A DNA stretch of 64,000 nt from an uncultured Acidobacteriota bacterium (GCA_937859595.1 CALMAH010000036.1:86446-150445); one strand, 5' to 3'. Positions 22,001 to 28,116 are shown, counted from the stretch's first letter. Numbers and translations: made by a program. Notes: generated from the sequence alone by a model not told the origin.

Positions 22001-22226
22001 ACAGATGTGGGCCTATGCCGCCGCTTTCGAAAAACCCAGGGCTTTTGTGGCATTCTTGCGCCAGAAAAAGCTCGTCGAGATCGACAGGGCAGAACTTGCG
22101 GCTGCAGGCGACACTGCTCGTGAACTGATCGCAGAGATCCGGTCGGCAAATTACCCTGCCCGGCCCGCGATTCCGGTCTGTAAAACTTGCAGATATTCGC
22201 CAATTTGTGAGGAGTCGGCAGCTTGA
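19032..22226 (+). CDS. AddA-like UvrD-family helicase/nuclease
   Basis: 1064-residue SF1A helicase-nuclease. Motif I AVTAGAGTGKT (Lys30), motif Ia VVAVTFTEKAADELR, motif II VDEFQDTNPIQ at about 353, motif III VGDEKQSIYGFRGAD, motif IV-V VSLMTIHKAKGLEWPFVFVV, motif VI RRLLYVAITRARDRV. The C-terminal RecB-type nuclease has GVADVVGSDLVLDYKTT. Four cysteines (868, 1050, 1053, 1059) have the same CxxCx5C spacing as in the AddB partner, which is not typical of classical AddA. ATG 19032, inside the end of the upstream gene, begins at the conserved LTAQQRSA; a longer frame to 18876 is overlap. Probably translationally coupled to addB. Confidence 0.9.
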   Translation: MLFDELTAQQRSAATTPGSIAVTAGAGTGKTKMLAARYLFHVREQQLSPLSVVAVTFTEKAADELRSRIRAVLVSELADPETVAEIEAAQISTVHSLALRICRDFYHIAELPADFSVLDELDAPLWLSNEFEAAIGAIPRDVVEHLGYEWLKGALNELLNDPFAASEALSVGAESWRSQIEACAEAALGDFRSSPEFSDAGSAVTEFEGGPGDRLEDARQAAAWALKEIDTGGDIVSAFEKLDKMQAHLGSAKNWPEGGKERVGSSLKALKKLARKTMPAATLEFSGLDDDAARRVVLLRRAFAAVSGLLREAKLRERVLDFNDLEHYALAILRDPAGEALRHYGKRWKAFLVDEFQDTNPIQAELISLLTTGQTITIVGDEKQSIYGFRGADPGVFSRFRENIRADRGGIEVELSQSFRTHSGLIEEMNRVFDPVLGPLHQTLSSEVQAPAGDDPPFIRFSYVGKGSFGSNAAEQRLIEAGHVAETILECVSNGSTIFDPKLRAERPVRFGDIAVLSRTWDVLDLFAETFTARGIPHVNAGGGNLLETRVAIDMLALLSFLVEPADDIHLVSVLRSPFFAVSDVELFELASGKRDGTSWWEIIRGSTGRAGAAFLLLRTLLEKRSNDASELLALADRLTGYSSVAANLPEGDRRFADWHGVMDLVRRIERAGDRDLFGTVRQIQNLAASEVEIPRPQIEPGEAVSLMTIHKAKGLEWPFVFVVDLARRRHTAFRRLVVDRELGVSFKLDTEDNDKAEPSIYRLAKMRYDERELAETRRLLYVAITRARDRVFLSTGGDKGPALDLLMPGLESALVPKEEVDPSGIRGRERLVTYSEHVGDEPMVRIDGVRFGPGALTPTGLETYAECPKQFRYAFVDRHPGLSEGFATSSVIGSLTHKALELGIVEPTELQRFAPACDPSLVAAALSYAVTFRSHQAFAELDLGGALREEPFSIERYGTLITGVADVVGSDLVLDYKTTAEEDPGRYHIQMWAYAAAFEKPRAFVAFLRQKKLVEIDRAELAAAGDTARELIAEIRSANYPARPAIPVCKTCRYSPICEESAA

Positions 22227-22310
22227 GACACAACAGATCCTGTGGTCCCTTGATCGTATTTCAAGTCATCCCCGTACGCTGTTGATCCGTTTTATCCGTG
22301 ACACTTATCG

Positions 22311-22583
22311 CTATTCCTCGACCGGGCGACGGCGCCGCACAGTTTCGCGACCCCCGCCAAAATAGGCAAGGATCATGACCACAAGGTGAGCTATGAACCA
22401 GACATTCTCTGCACCCATATTCTGGTAGATATAAATGAGGATCAATATCCTGGGGGCAAAAATGCCGAGCAGGATGTCTCCCCATAGGGGGACGGCGTTC
22501 GCCGGATACCAACCTTGCAGGAAGTAGATGACCAGAACGATCCTCGGAAAGAACAAAGAGAAAATCAGGAAATATTCATCCAT
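22311..22583 (-). CDS. Small membrane protein, 90 residues
   Basis: Not assigned to a function. Mostly hydrophobic, with about three membrane segments (FLIFSLFFPRIVLVIYFL, WGDILLGIFAPRILILIYIY and FIAHLVVMILAYFGG), and a basic cytosolic tail (RETVRRRRPVEE). Such compact proteins with a conserved Pro-Arg-Ile/Val pattern (FPRIVLVIYF, APRILILIYI) are widespread small hypothetical membrane proteins. It faces the addA-like gene convergently; the 84 bases between the two stops hold nothing I recognise. Confidence 0.7.
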   Translation of the reverse strand: MDEYFLIFSLFFPRIVLVIYFLQGWYPANAVPLWGDILLGIFAPRILILIYIYQNMGAENVWFIAHLVVMILAYFGGGRETVRRRRPVEE

Positions 22584-22635
22584 AGCCAGATCGCTCCTTT
22601 ACGGGTTTTTGAGATGATACACTACCTTTGTACTC

Positions 22636-22818
22636 TTATTCCATCCGATCACGCCCACCTGACTTCGGACCCGGCGGTTTGGGATCGCCGCCCTTTTCGC
22701 TTTTGTCAAACCCGATCCGTAGGTCCTGGCATCTCATAAACTCGAAACGCACGGCCGCCTGGGAGGAATTTATTCGTTGAAAGGTGTTGACACGTTCGCC
22801 GGTCTTCGCGAAACTCAC
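22636..22818 (-). CDS. Possible small or truncated protein (weak call)
   Basis: A 60-residue frame from a GTG at 22818, ending in a Gly/Pro/Lys-rich tail (KGGDPKPPGPKSGG). The same frame continues upstream without a stop to about 22935 with protein-like content (FTLKESLYNRRAGINDL, TIYHLRDV) but no ATG. It is therefore either a GTG-started small gene or the C-terminal remnant of a longer one. The region also has to hold the promoter of the divergent gene at 22956. No family recognised. Confidence 0.35.
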   Translation of the reverse strand: MSFAKTGERVNTFQRINSSQAAVRFEFMRCQDLRIGFDKSEKGGDPKPPGPKSGGRDRME

Positions 22819-22955
22819 ATCACGCAGGTGGTAGATCGTAAGATCATTGATGCCGGCCCTGCGATTGTATAAACTTTCTTTTAACGTGAACTTACGAGTT
22901 TGTTTCCGCTTTTTGCTGGGATGCGAAGAATTCTCACAACATTAGGTGAAAAAAA

Positions 22956-24920
22956 GTGAAGCCTACCGACATAGCCGACCCGGAGTATTTTCATAAGGTA
23001 ATAGACTGCCAGTGGGCATGCCCAGCGCACACGCCCGTTCCCGAATACATTCGACTGATAGCCGAGGGTAAATATACCGAGGCCTACATGATCAACTGGG
23101 ATTCGAATGTGTTTCCGGGCATTTTGGGTCGAACGTGCGACAGGCCCTGCGAACCTGCCTGCAGGCGCGGACGCGTGGAGGAAGAACCGGTAGCGATATG
23201 CAGGCTGAAGCGCGTGGCGGCGGACAACCGCGAAGACCCTTTGCCGTATATGCCGAAAGGGCCGTTCGAGCCTAATGGGAAAAAGATCGCACTGATAGGG
23301 GCGGGGCCGGCATCGCTGACGGTGGCACGCGACCTTGCGCCGTTGGGCTATGAGATACATCTTTTCGACGAGCAGATAAAGGGCGGCGGATTTATGCGGT
23401 CGCAGATACCGGCGTTCAGGCTGCCGGAATCGGTGCTTGAGGAAGAGGTCGATTATATCTTGCGGCTCGGGATACATACACATTTCAAGCACTACGTTTC
23501 TTCGATGAAAGAAGTGCTTGAACAGGATTACGACGCCGTTTTTGTCGGGACCGGTGCACCACGAGGCCGCGATCTGCCCGATCTGCCGGGACGGCAGGAA
23601 GGAGCGGCGAATATTCATATAGGCATCAATTGGCTGGGCTCCGTCGCATTTGAACATACCGACAAAATTGGCAGAAGGGTCATCGTTCTCGGCGGCGGTA
23701 ACACGGCGATGGATTGCTGCCGGACCGCGCGTCGATTGGGCGGAGAGGACGTAAAGGTTATCGTGCGATCGCCATTTGCGACGATGAAGGCGAGCCCCTG
23801 GGAAAAAGAAGATGCAATGCACGAGGACATTCCGATAATCGACAACCACGTGCCGAAATCCTTCGTCGTTGCAACTGACGAAGAGTGGTCAGTGGTCGGT
23901 GGTCAGTGGTCAGAAGGAGCGGCTGTGCCGCTCGATGTGCGGAAAAGCTCTGCTTTTCCGTCAGGCGATCAACTAGATTCGGAGGCTACGCCTCCGCTCC
24001 GTCGACTTCGAGGCATGACATTCGAAAAGGTCGAAGCGGTTTACGACGAAAACGGCAAGCGAAAGCTCGTCCCGACCGGCGAGCCGGATGCGTTTTATCC
24101 CGCGGACGATGTGCTTATCGCGGTAGGGCAGGAGAATGCGTTTCCATGGATAGAGCGAAACATCGGCATTGATTTTGATAAATGGGAGATGCCTGTTGTT
24201 GACAAGACGACGTTCCAATCGACCAACCCGAAGGTCTTTTTTGGCGGCGACGCGGCGTTCGGGCCGGAGAATGTGATAACGGCGGTGGCACACGGCCACC
24301 AGGCGGCGATCTCGATCGACCTGCTTTGCCGCGGCGAGAATTTGTTGACGAGCCGGCCGGCACCGCACGTAAATCTCGTCTCTCAGAAAATGGGCATCCA
24401 CGAATGGGCGTATGACAGCGAAATAGCACACGATCCGCGATATGCCGTGCCGCAGGCTCCGAAGACGGTTACGCTGAAAGACCGCAAGACGGAGGTTGAA
24501 CTGGGTTTTGACGAAAAGGCGGGCTACAAGGAGGCGATGAGATGCCTGAACTGTGACGTCCAAACCGTGTTCTTTGCCCCGAAATGTATCGAGTGCGACG
24601 CCTGCGTCGATATCTGCCCTACCAGCTGCATTACGTTTACGACCGATGGCGAGGAAGAGGAACTGCGGCCGCGGCTAAAAGTTCCTGCGCTGAATCTTAC
24701 TCAAGACATCTACGTCGCCGATGGGCTCAAGACCGGCCGCATCATGGCCAAAGACGAGGACGTCTGCCTCCATTGCGGCCTCTGCGCCGAACGCTGCCCA
24801 ACCGCCGCCTGGGAGATGGAAAAATTCTGGTACAACGTAACCAAAGCCGGCGAGATAAAATACGGCCCGAACGGGGGTGGGTTAGTGCAGATCCAGAGGA
24901 ATGGGGATGGTGCGATCTAG
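22956..24920 (+). CDS. GltD-like FAD/NAD(P) oxidoreductase with ferredoxin domains
   Basis: 654 residues. An N-terminal Cys-rich Fe-S domain of the glutamate synthase beta type (CQWACPAHTPV, TCDRPCEPACRRG), an FAD-binding motif IALIGAGPAS near 113, a second nucleotide-binding motif VIVLGGGNTAMDCCRTARR near 246, and C-terminal 2x[4Fe-4S] domain (CIECDACVDICPTSC near 544, CLHCGLCAERCP near 604). It probably moves electrons between NAD(P)H and ferredoxin or directly to the KorAB enzyme encoded 5 kb downstream. Residues about 310-350 are an in-frame repeat insertion. GTG 22956 is the start. Its 3' end is partly duplicated at 25725. Confidence 0.9.
   Translation: MKPTDIADPEYFHKVIDCQWACPAHTPVPEYIRLIAEGKYTEAYMINWDSNVFPGILGRTCDRPCEPACRRGRVEEEPVAICRLKRVAADNREDPLPYMPKGPFEPNGKKIALIGAGPASLTVARDLAPLGYEIHLFDEQIKGGGFMRSQIPAFRLPESVLEEEVDYILRLGIHTHFKHYVSSMKEVLEQDYDAVFVGTGAPRGRDLPDLPGRQEGAANIHIGINWLGSVAFEHTDKIGRRVIVLGGGNTAMDCCRTARRLGGEDVKVIVRSPFATMKASPWEKEDAMHEDIPIIDNHVPKSFVVATDEEWSVVGGQWSEGAAVPLDVRKSSAFPSGDQLDSEATPPLRRLRGMTFEKVEAVYDENGKRKLVPTGEPDAFYPADDVLIAVGQENAFPWIERNIGIDFDKWEMPVVDKTTFQSTNPKVFFGGDAAFGPENVITAVAHGHQAAISIDLLCRGENLLTSRPAPHVNLVSQKMGIHEWAYDSEIAHDPRYAVPQAPKTVTLKDRKTEVELGFDEKAGYKEAMRCLNCDVQTVFFAPKCIECDACVDICPTSCITFTTDGEEEELRPRLKVPALNLTQDIYVADGLKTGRIMAKDEDVCLHCGLCAERCPTAAWEMEKFWYNVTKAGEIKYGPNGGGLVQIQRNGDGAI
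23884..23996 (+). repeat. In-frame heptamer repeats plus three hairpins inside the GltD-like gene
   Basis: Four tandem copies of AGTGGTC (one GGTGGTC) at 23884-23911 are followed by three short perfect hairpins with 3-base loops. The hairpins are 23917-23933 (7-bp stem GAGCGGC), 23940-23960 (9-bp stem CGGAAAAGC) and 23980-23996 (7-bp stem CGGAGGC). The stretch is translated as about 40 extra residues between the conserved VVATDE and RGMTFEKV segments without breaking the frame. Confidence 0.8.
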
Positions 24921-25031
24921 TAATTAAGGAAGCTCGAAAGAAACGGTGCATAGGTTAGCGTCTTTATCGACCTCGTATGTATTGAGACTAACGCTTTTGC
25001 CAAATAAAGTCGCTCCGTTTGCCTTTTGAGA

Positions 25032-25037
25032 TATAAT
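25032..25037 (+). promoter_or_regulatory. Putative -10 element of toxin-antitoxin module 1
   Basis: TATAAT in GATATAATTTT, 17 bases before the antitoxin ATG at 25055, with a strong GGGAGG ribosome-binding site between. The other two TA modules here have the same GATATAATT leader. The gap 24921-25031 shows nothing else recognisable. Confidence 0.45.
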
Positions 25038-25054
25038 TTTACTGGGAGGCCACT

Positions 25055-25297
25055 ATGTCAGAAGTAGTTCTAAAATTACCGGACGATCTTGCAAAGGAAG
25101 CCGCCGAGTTGGGTATTTTTCGCCCCACCACCATTACTTCGCTGATAAAGGAGGCGGTTCGGCGGCGAAAGGTTAATAAACTCTTTGAAACGATGGACAG
25201 GCTCAACGCCGTGCCTGAAAAACCGACAGAGGACGAGATCGCAGCTGAGATCGACGCTTACCGGAGAGAGAAGCGGAACATGCAACGGAACCCGTAG
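25055..25297 (+). CDS. Antitoxin of a PIN-domain TA module
   Basis: 80 residues starting VVLKLPDDLAKEAAELGI, a ribbon-helix-helix/VapB-like DNA-binding N-terminus, then a helix rich in basic residues (TSLIKEAVRRRKVNKLFETMDRL) and an acidic tail (PTEDEIAAEIDAYRREKR) that would wrap the toxin. Type II antitoxins neutralise their toxin and repress their own promoter. GGGAGG lies 6 bases before the ATG. The stop codon touches the start codon of the PIN gene, so the pair is translationally coupled. Its toxin gene is interrupted by a stop, so the antitoxin may now be an orphan. Confidence 0.8.
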   Translation: MSEVVLKLPDDLAKEAAELGIFRPTTITSLIKEAVRRRKVNKLFETMDRLNAVPEKPTEDEIAAEIDAYRREKRNMQRNP

Positions 25298-25714
25298 ATG
25301 CGTGTCACGGTCGATAGTAACGTTGTAGTTTCTGCCTTCCTTTGGGGCGGCGTCCCGCGACGGGTGATGGATTATGCCCGCGATGGAGCGATAAATATAT
25401 TCACCAGCCCACAGTTGATCGACGAGTTGAGGGGGGTCTTGTCGCGAGAAAGATTCGAGAGCCGTTTGAACGAGGTCGGTTCATCTGTTGCCGAGATCAT
25501 CGATCAGTATTAGGCACTAGCCATTGTCGTCGAAGCTCCCGAAATAGACCCGGTCATTACACGTGATCCGGACGATGACGCGGTTCTTGCCTGCGCCATA
25601 GCCTCAGAATCAGACGTGATCGTCTCAGGCGACTTAGACCTGCTCAACCTCAGGCAATATGGCGATATCAGGATAATGAAGGCCGCAGATCTTGTATACG
25701 AAATCGGCCCTTGA
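25298..25714 (+). pseudogene. PIN-domain toxin gene with one in-frame TAG
   Basis: The frame encodes a 138-residue PIN-domain ribonuclease of the COG1569/VapC-like type: VTVDSNVVVSAFLWGGVPRRV with the first catalytic Asp, SPQLIDELRGVLSRERF with the conserved Glu region, ITRDPDDDAVLACAIA with further acidic residues, and VIVSGDLDLL near the C-terminus. It is cut by a TAG at 25511-25513 (codon 72), and the same frame continues with normal coding content to TGA at 25712-25714. The truncated product lacks the second half of the active site, so it should be inactive unless the stop is suppressed or is a sequence error. Confidence 0.8.
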
Positions 25715-25724
25715 AAACAAATGA

Positions 25725-25811
25725 AAAGCCGGCGAGGTCAAATACGGCCCGAACGGGGGCGGCAGCATGGTGCAAATAGAAAGGAATGGAAATGGTCAAG
25801 GTCGCGAGTAA
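25725..25811 (+). repeat. Displaced duplicate of the 3' end of the GltD-like gene
   Basis: 29 codons ending in TAA read KAGEVKYGPNGGG-SMVQIERNGNG and then QGRE. This closely repeats the last codons of the full gene at about 24844-24920 (KAGEIKYGPNGGG-LVQIQRNGDG). It lacks any upstream part of the gene and sits directly after the broken PIN toxin. The next gene (25786) starts inside this fragment. The copy looks like a boundary left when the toxin-antitoxin module was inserted at the end of the GltD-like gene. Confidence 0.85.
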
Positions 25812-26151
25812 TAAGAACGTGGAAACGGCGCGGTTTTTTCTGCCATTTGCCATGATGATGATGTTGACGCCGTTCTTTTTGATCGTCGGATTCTTTTCGG
25901 CGGGAGCGGGGCATGGAAGTTATTTCTTTGCGAAAGTGCTTTTTCCATTTACGATGCTCTCGACGATCGCTTTTAACGAGATAACCGTGTCGTTCTTGGT
26001 TCTTGGACTAATTCAATTTCCGACTTATGGGGTCTTTCTCGGCGCGATGAATAGATTTGGACTCCTATGGCCAGCGATTATCGCGCTTAGTATTTTGCAT
26101 ATCGGCGCTATCGCGGCATGTTTTCTCCTGATTGGTGAGAATTTCTCGTAG
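25786..26151 (+). CDS. Hypothetical four-helix membrane protein, 121 residues
   Basis: Not recognised. After a short hydrophilic N-terminus there are about four hydrophobic segments (FFLPFAMMMMLTPFFLIVGFF, FAKVLFPFTMLSTIAF, VSFLVLGLIQFPTYGVFLG and WPAIIALSILHIGAIAACFLL), so it is an integral membrane protein. Two starts are possible, ATG 25786 or ATG 25792; AAAGGA lies just before the first. The start codon lies within the duplicated GltD-like tail in another frame, which suggests the gene arrived joined to that tail. It is followed by the 21-bp repeat array. Confidence 0.6.
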   Translation: MEMVKVASNKNVETARFFLPFAMMMMLTPFFLIVGFFSAGAGHGSYFFAKVLFPFTMLSTIAFNEITVSFLVLGLIQFPTYGVFLGAMNRFGLLWPAIIALSILHIGAIAACFLLIGENFS

Positions 26152-26168
26152 TTGGCCGTAGATTCGAA

Positions 26169-26315
26169 CACGAAGGATTACAAACCGCGTCCGACGCACA
26201 GGAGGTGCTTCACGAATCACTATGGCTGGCTCACGAAGGCCTATGAGTGCCTCACGAAGCGGTCGGAGTTGCTCAAGACGGACAAAGAGCTTCGATTCGT
26301 CTCCTTCGGAGACGA
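26169..26315 (+). repeat. 21-bp tandem repeat array (seven degenerate units)
   Basis: Seven consecutive 21-base units, most beginning CACGAA, at 26169, 26190, 26211, 26232, 26253, 26274 and 26295. In the phase of the units it reads as heptads such as HEGLQTA, SDAQEVL, HESLWLA and HEAVGVA, with a TGA in unit 4, so no continuous protein is made. The last unit is an 8-bp hairpin (TCGTCTCC at 26297-26304 with GGAGACGA at 26308-26315). It fills the gap before the DUF2200 gene. Confidence 0.75.
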
Positions 26316-26330
26316 GGGCACGGCAATCGT

Positions 26331-26696
26331 ATGAACAAGAACTACGAAAGAGTTTTTGCTATGAGTTTTGCGGGGGTTTATCCGCATTATGTGGCGAAGG
26401 CGGAGAAAAAGGGGCGGACGCAGGCAGAGGTTGACGAATGTATCCGCTGGCTGACAAGTTACACGCAGAAGGGCCTTGAGAAGGCGATCGAGAAGAAGAT
26501 CAGCTTTCGCGAATTCTTTGATAAGGCGCCGAAGCTAAACCCGAATGCTCCGATGATAAAAGGCGTTGTCTGTGGCATCCGGGTCGAGGAGATCGAAGAC
26601 CCGCTGATGCAAAAGATCCGCTGGCTGGACAAGCTGATCGATGAGCTGGCAAAAGGAAAACCGATGGAGAAGATCCTGCGAAATTCGGTGATATAA
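26331..26696 (+). CDS. DUF2200 family protein
   Basis: 121 residues matching DUF2200 over the whole length: [60 protein letters not shown] and the conserved C-terminus [20 protein letters not shown] then [16 protein letters not shown]. Small cytosolic family of unknown function. ATG 26331 is used because it begins at the family N-terminus; the frame is open further upstream only into the 21-bp repeats. Four truncated copies of its 3' end occur downstream (27286-27411, 27648-27701, 28068-28112 and the end of 28411-28521), each directly before another gene. Confidence 0.9.
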   Translation: MNKNYERVFAMSFAGVYPHYVAKAEKKGRTQAEVDECIRWLTSYTQKGLEKAIEKKISFREFFDKAPKLNPNAPMIKGVVCGIRVEEIEDPLMQKIRWLDKLIDELAKGKPMEKILRNSVI

Positions 26697-26697
26697 T
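26692..26697 (+). promoter_or_regulatory. Putative -10 element of toxin-antitoxin module 2
   Basis: TATAAT in GATATAATTG, overlapping the stop codon of DUF2200 and 18 bases before the antitoxin ATG at 26716. The context matches the leaders of the other two TA modules. No -35 assigned. Confidence 0.4.
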
Positions 26698-26715
26698 TGT
26701 TTATGAGGAATGGAT

Positions 26716-26943
26716 ATGTCAGAAATCGCAGAAGCAGAGAAATTGGTATTTAGTCTGTCGGAGAAAGATCGGGCTGTGTTGGTCGGAAAGATGATTCGTT
26801 CGCTTCCGTCGCCCTTTACGGCTGAAGACGAGGAATGGGTCGAGGAAGCACTGCGACGAGATCGCGAGATGGACGAGAAACCTGAGACGGTGCTTACCGA
26901 AGAACAATTCTTCAGGTCGCTGAGAGAACACGTTCGCAAATGA
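26716..26943 (+). CDS. Addiction-module antitoxin (Unstab_antitox type)
   Basis: 75 residues beginning SEIAEAEKLVFSLSEKDRAV, the pattern of the short addiction-module antitoxins paired with RelE/ParE toxins. An N-terminal helix pair is followed by an acidic C-terminus (EDEEWVEEALRRDREMDEKPE) that binds the toxin. ATG 26716 is preferred over 26710 because AGGA is 6 bases upstream and the paralogue at 29788 starts at the same residue. It overlaps the toxin gene by ATGA, so the two are coupled. Residues 1-30 are nearly the same as in the third module here. Confidence 0.85.
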   Translation: MSEIAEAEKLVFSLSEKDRAVLVGKMIRSLPSPFTAEDEEWVEEALRRDREMDEKPETVLTEEQFFRSLREHVRK

Positions 26944-27233
26944 AGGTTCTTCTCAGTTCTGCCGCCGAACGCGACGTTAAGCGAGCGCTTGATTACTACC
27001 TTCGAGAGGCCGGTGCCGAAGTCGCTGACGATTTCATCGACCGCCTTGAAGCCAAGCTCGATCGAATAAAGACGAATCCTGAGATGTGTCGTGTTGTTGC
27101 GAAAGACCTCAGGAGTGCCGAACTTGACAGATATCCATATAGTATCGTTTACAGGATCGTAAACAAATCGCTTATCCGAGTGACAACGGTTCGTCACCAC
27201 AAACAGCACCCAGACTTCGGTTTGCGTCGCTAA
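26940..27233 (+). CDS. RelE/ParE-family toxin
   Basis: 97 residues with the RelE/ParE fold pattern: helix pair [20 protein letters not shown] and [18 protein letters not shown], strands [15 protein letters not shown] and [20 protein letters not shown]. The HHKQHP ending is typical of ParE-like toxins near such antitoxins. These proteins inhibit gyrase or translation; which target applies cannot be told from sequence. Four bases after its stop begins a fragment resembling the start of korA, the same spacing seen between the third module and the real korA. Confidence 0.85.
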   Translation: MKVLLSSAAERDVKRALDYYLREAGAEVADDFIDRLEAKLDRIKTNPEMCRVVAKDLRSAELDRYPYSIVYRIVNKSLIRVTTVRHHKQHPDFGLRR

Positions 27234-27237
27234 ATCT

Positions 27238-27411
27238 CTGAAGATCAACGGTTTTGTTATCAGACTTGCTAATGTGAACGACGCTCTCTGCGGCATACGC
27301 GTTGAGGAGATCGAAGACCCGCTGATGCAAAAGATACGCTGGCTGGACAAGCTGATCGACGAACTCGCCAAAGGGAAGAAGATGGAGAAGATTCTGAGGA
27401 CGCATGAATAG
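27238..27411 (+). pseudogene. Chimeric remnant: korA 5' end fused to DUF2200 3' end
   Basis: One open frame without a start codon (CTG where korA has ATG). Residues 1-14 read [14 protein letters not shown], matching the korA start MKINDFVVRFANVN at 10 of 14 positions. From codon 18 it becomes the DUF2200 C-terminus ([14 protein letters not shown], then [14 protein letters not shown] and [12 protein letters not shown]). The two parts are joined in frame. It follows toxin module 2 by 4 bases and overlaps the start of the next gene (27404). Not expected to be translated. Confidence 0.8.
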
Positions 27412-27652
27412 ATCTTTGAAAATTATGGCCGCAGTAACTGGCTTTTTCGTCATTCTTTCCGTTGCGGGTGGGGTGTTTTTTGCATACACGATGCAGTTGG
27501 GTAGTGGTTTTGGAACATTAGGACTTCTCGCCCTCACTATCGTGGCGATCCCGACTTTGATTAGCGTACTCGTGACTATAGGCCTTTGGATGTTTCAGCG
27601 GAACCGATCGGTACACGAAAGATCCAGTCTCTTCGGTCCGGAATCACGATGA
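27404..27652 (+). CDS. Small membrane protein, 82 residues
   Basis: Not recognised. Two transmembrane helices ([20 protein letters not shown] and [20 protein letters not shown]) with short basic ends ([18 protein letters not shown]). The ATG lies inside the last codons of the displaced DUF2200 tail (CATGAATAG), so the gene starts exactly at the edge of that fragment. Its stop overlaps the next DUF2200 tail copy by five bases. Function unknown; its placement between duplicated tails marks it as an inserted accessory gene. Confidence 0.55.
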   Translation: MNRSLKIMAAVTGFFVILSVAGGVFFAYTMQLGSGFGTLGLLALTIVAIPTLISVLVTIGLWMFQRNRSVHERSSLFGPESR

Positions 27653-27701
27653 ACTAGCCAAAGCCAAGAAGATGGAGAAGATATTGCGGAGTGCGGAGTA
27701 G
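27648..27701 (+). repeat. Short DUF2200 3'-tail copy (third)
   Basis: 18 codons reading [17 protein letters not shown] and TAG, matching the C-terminus of DUF2200 ([14 protein letters not shown]). It overlaps the end of the upstream membrane-protein gene and ends 6 bases before the ATG of the next gene. No longer part of any complete gene. Confidence 0.8.
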
Positions 27702-27707
27702 CCGTAC

Positions 27708-28013
27708 ATGTTTCTATTTACGATTGAAGCTGAAGTAAATCCAAAAGCAAAATATTCGGCCGAGTGGTCGGACATAGGCGGTGCATACGTCAATTGTTAC
27801 GTGTCGTTTAAGAACTTTGAGATTGCTGAGAAAATTGCGAAGTGGGCAATTAGGGACTCTGGTTGGATAGTTAGGAAAAGAACTGAAGCATCCAAGCTAC
27901 AGAGGAGCAAGTTGACGACGAAAAAGGAAATACAATATTACGCGGAAGCGCTGAAATACGGATATTGCCTTGTCTTCTATACTTGGCCTGCTGATGAGAT
28001 GAAAGAAAACTAA
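27708..28013 (+). CDS. Hypothetical protein, 101 residues
   Basis: Not recognised. Soluble, with strand-rich N-terminal half (FLFTIEAEVNPKAKYSAEW, GGAYVNCYVSFKNFEIAEKI), then a Lys-rich helix (IVRKRTEASKLQRSK) and KYGYCLVFYTWPADEMKEN. It starts 6 bases after a DUF2200 tail, and its last codons overlap a fragment of the 5' end of the DHFR-like gene. Base usage is more AT-rich than the flanking core genes, consistent with an acquired gene. It could be a small immunity- or defence-type protein, but nothing shows this. Confidence 0.55.
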   Translation: MFLFTIEAEVNPKAKYSAEWSDIGGAYVNCYVSFKNFEIAEKIAKWAIRDSGWIVRKRTEASKLQRSKLTTKKEIQYYAEALKYGYCLVFYTWPADEMKEN

Positions 28014-28112
28014 TAGCCGCGATGAACGTGGCTCTTGGGGGATTTTGCCATCTCACCAGAACAACCCGGGAAAGGCAAGAAGACGGAGAAGATTTTGCGG
28101 GCGGCGGAGTAG
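28004..28112 (+). pseudogene. Remnant: DHFR-like 5' end followed by DUF2200 3' end
   Basis: 28004-28048 reads RKLIAAMNVALGGFC, matching the start of the DHFR-like protein (MRKLIAAMNMTLDGFC) at 12 of 15 positions, but with GAA in place of ATG. After about 20 bases the DUF2200 tail follows in another frame (GKGKKTEKILRAAE, stop TAG at 28110-28112). The piece separates two unrelated genes and overlaps the end of the upstream one. Confidence 0.8.
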
Positions 28113-28116
28113 CGAA

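Noticed and set aside
22881..23849. Long open frame (322 residues) on the minus strand opposite the GltD-like gene
   Set aside because: It is antisense to a well-recognised enzyme, has Arg/His-rich random-looking composition, and no family signature.
26169..26315. CRISPR or iteron origin in the 21-bp repeats
   Set aside because: Units are contiguous and degenerate, and there is no replication initiator gene nearby.
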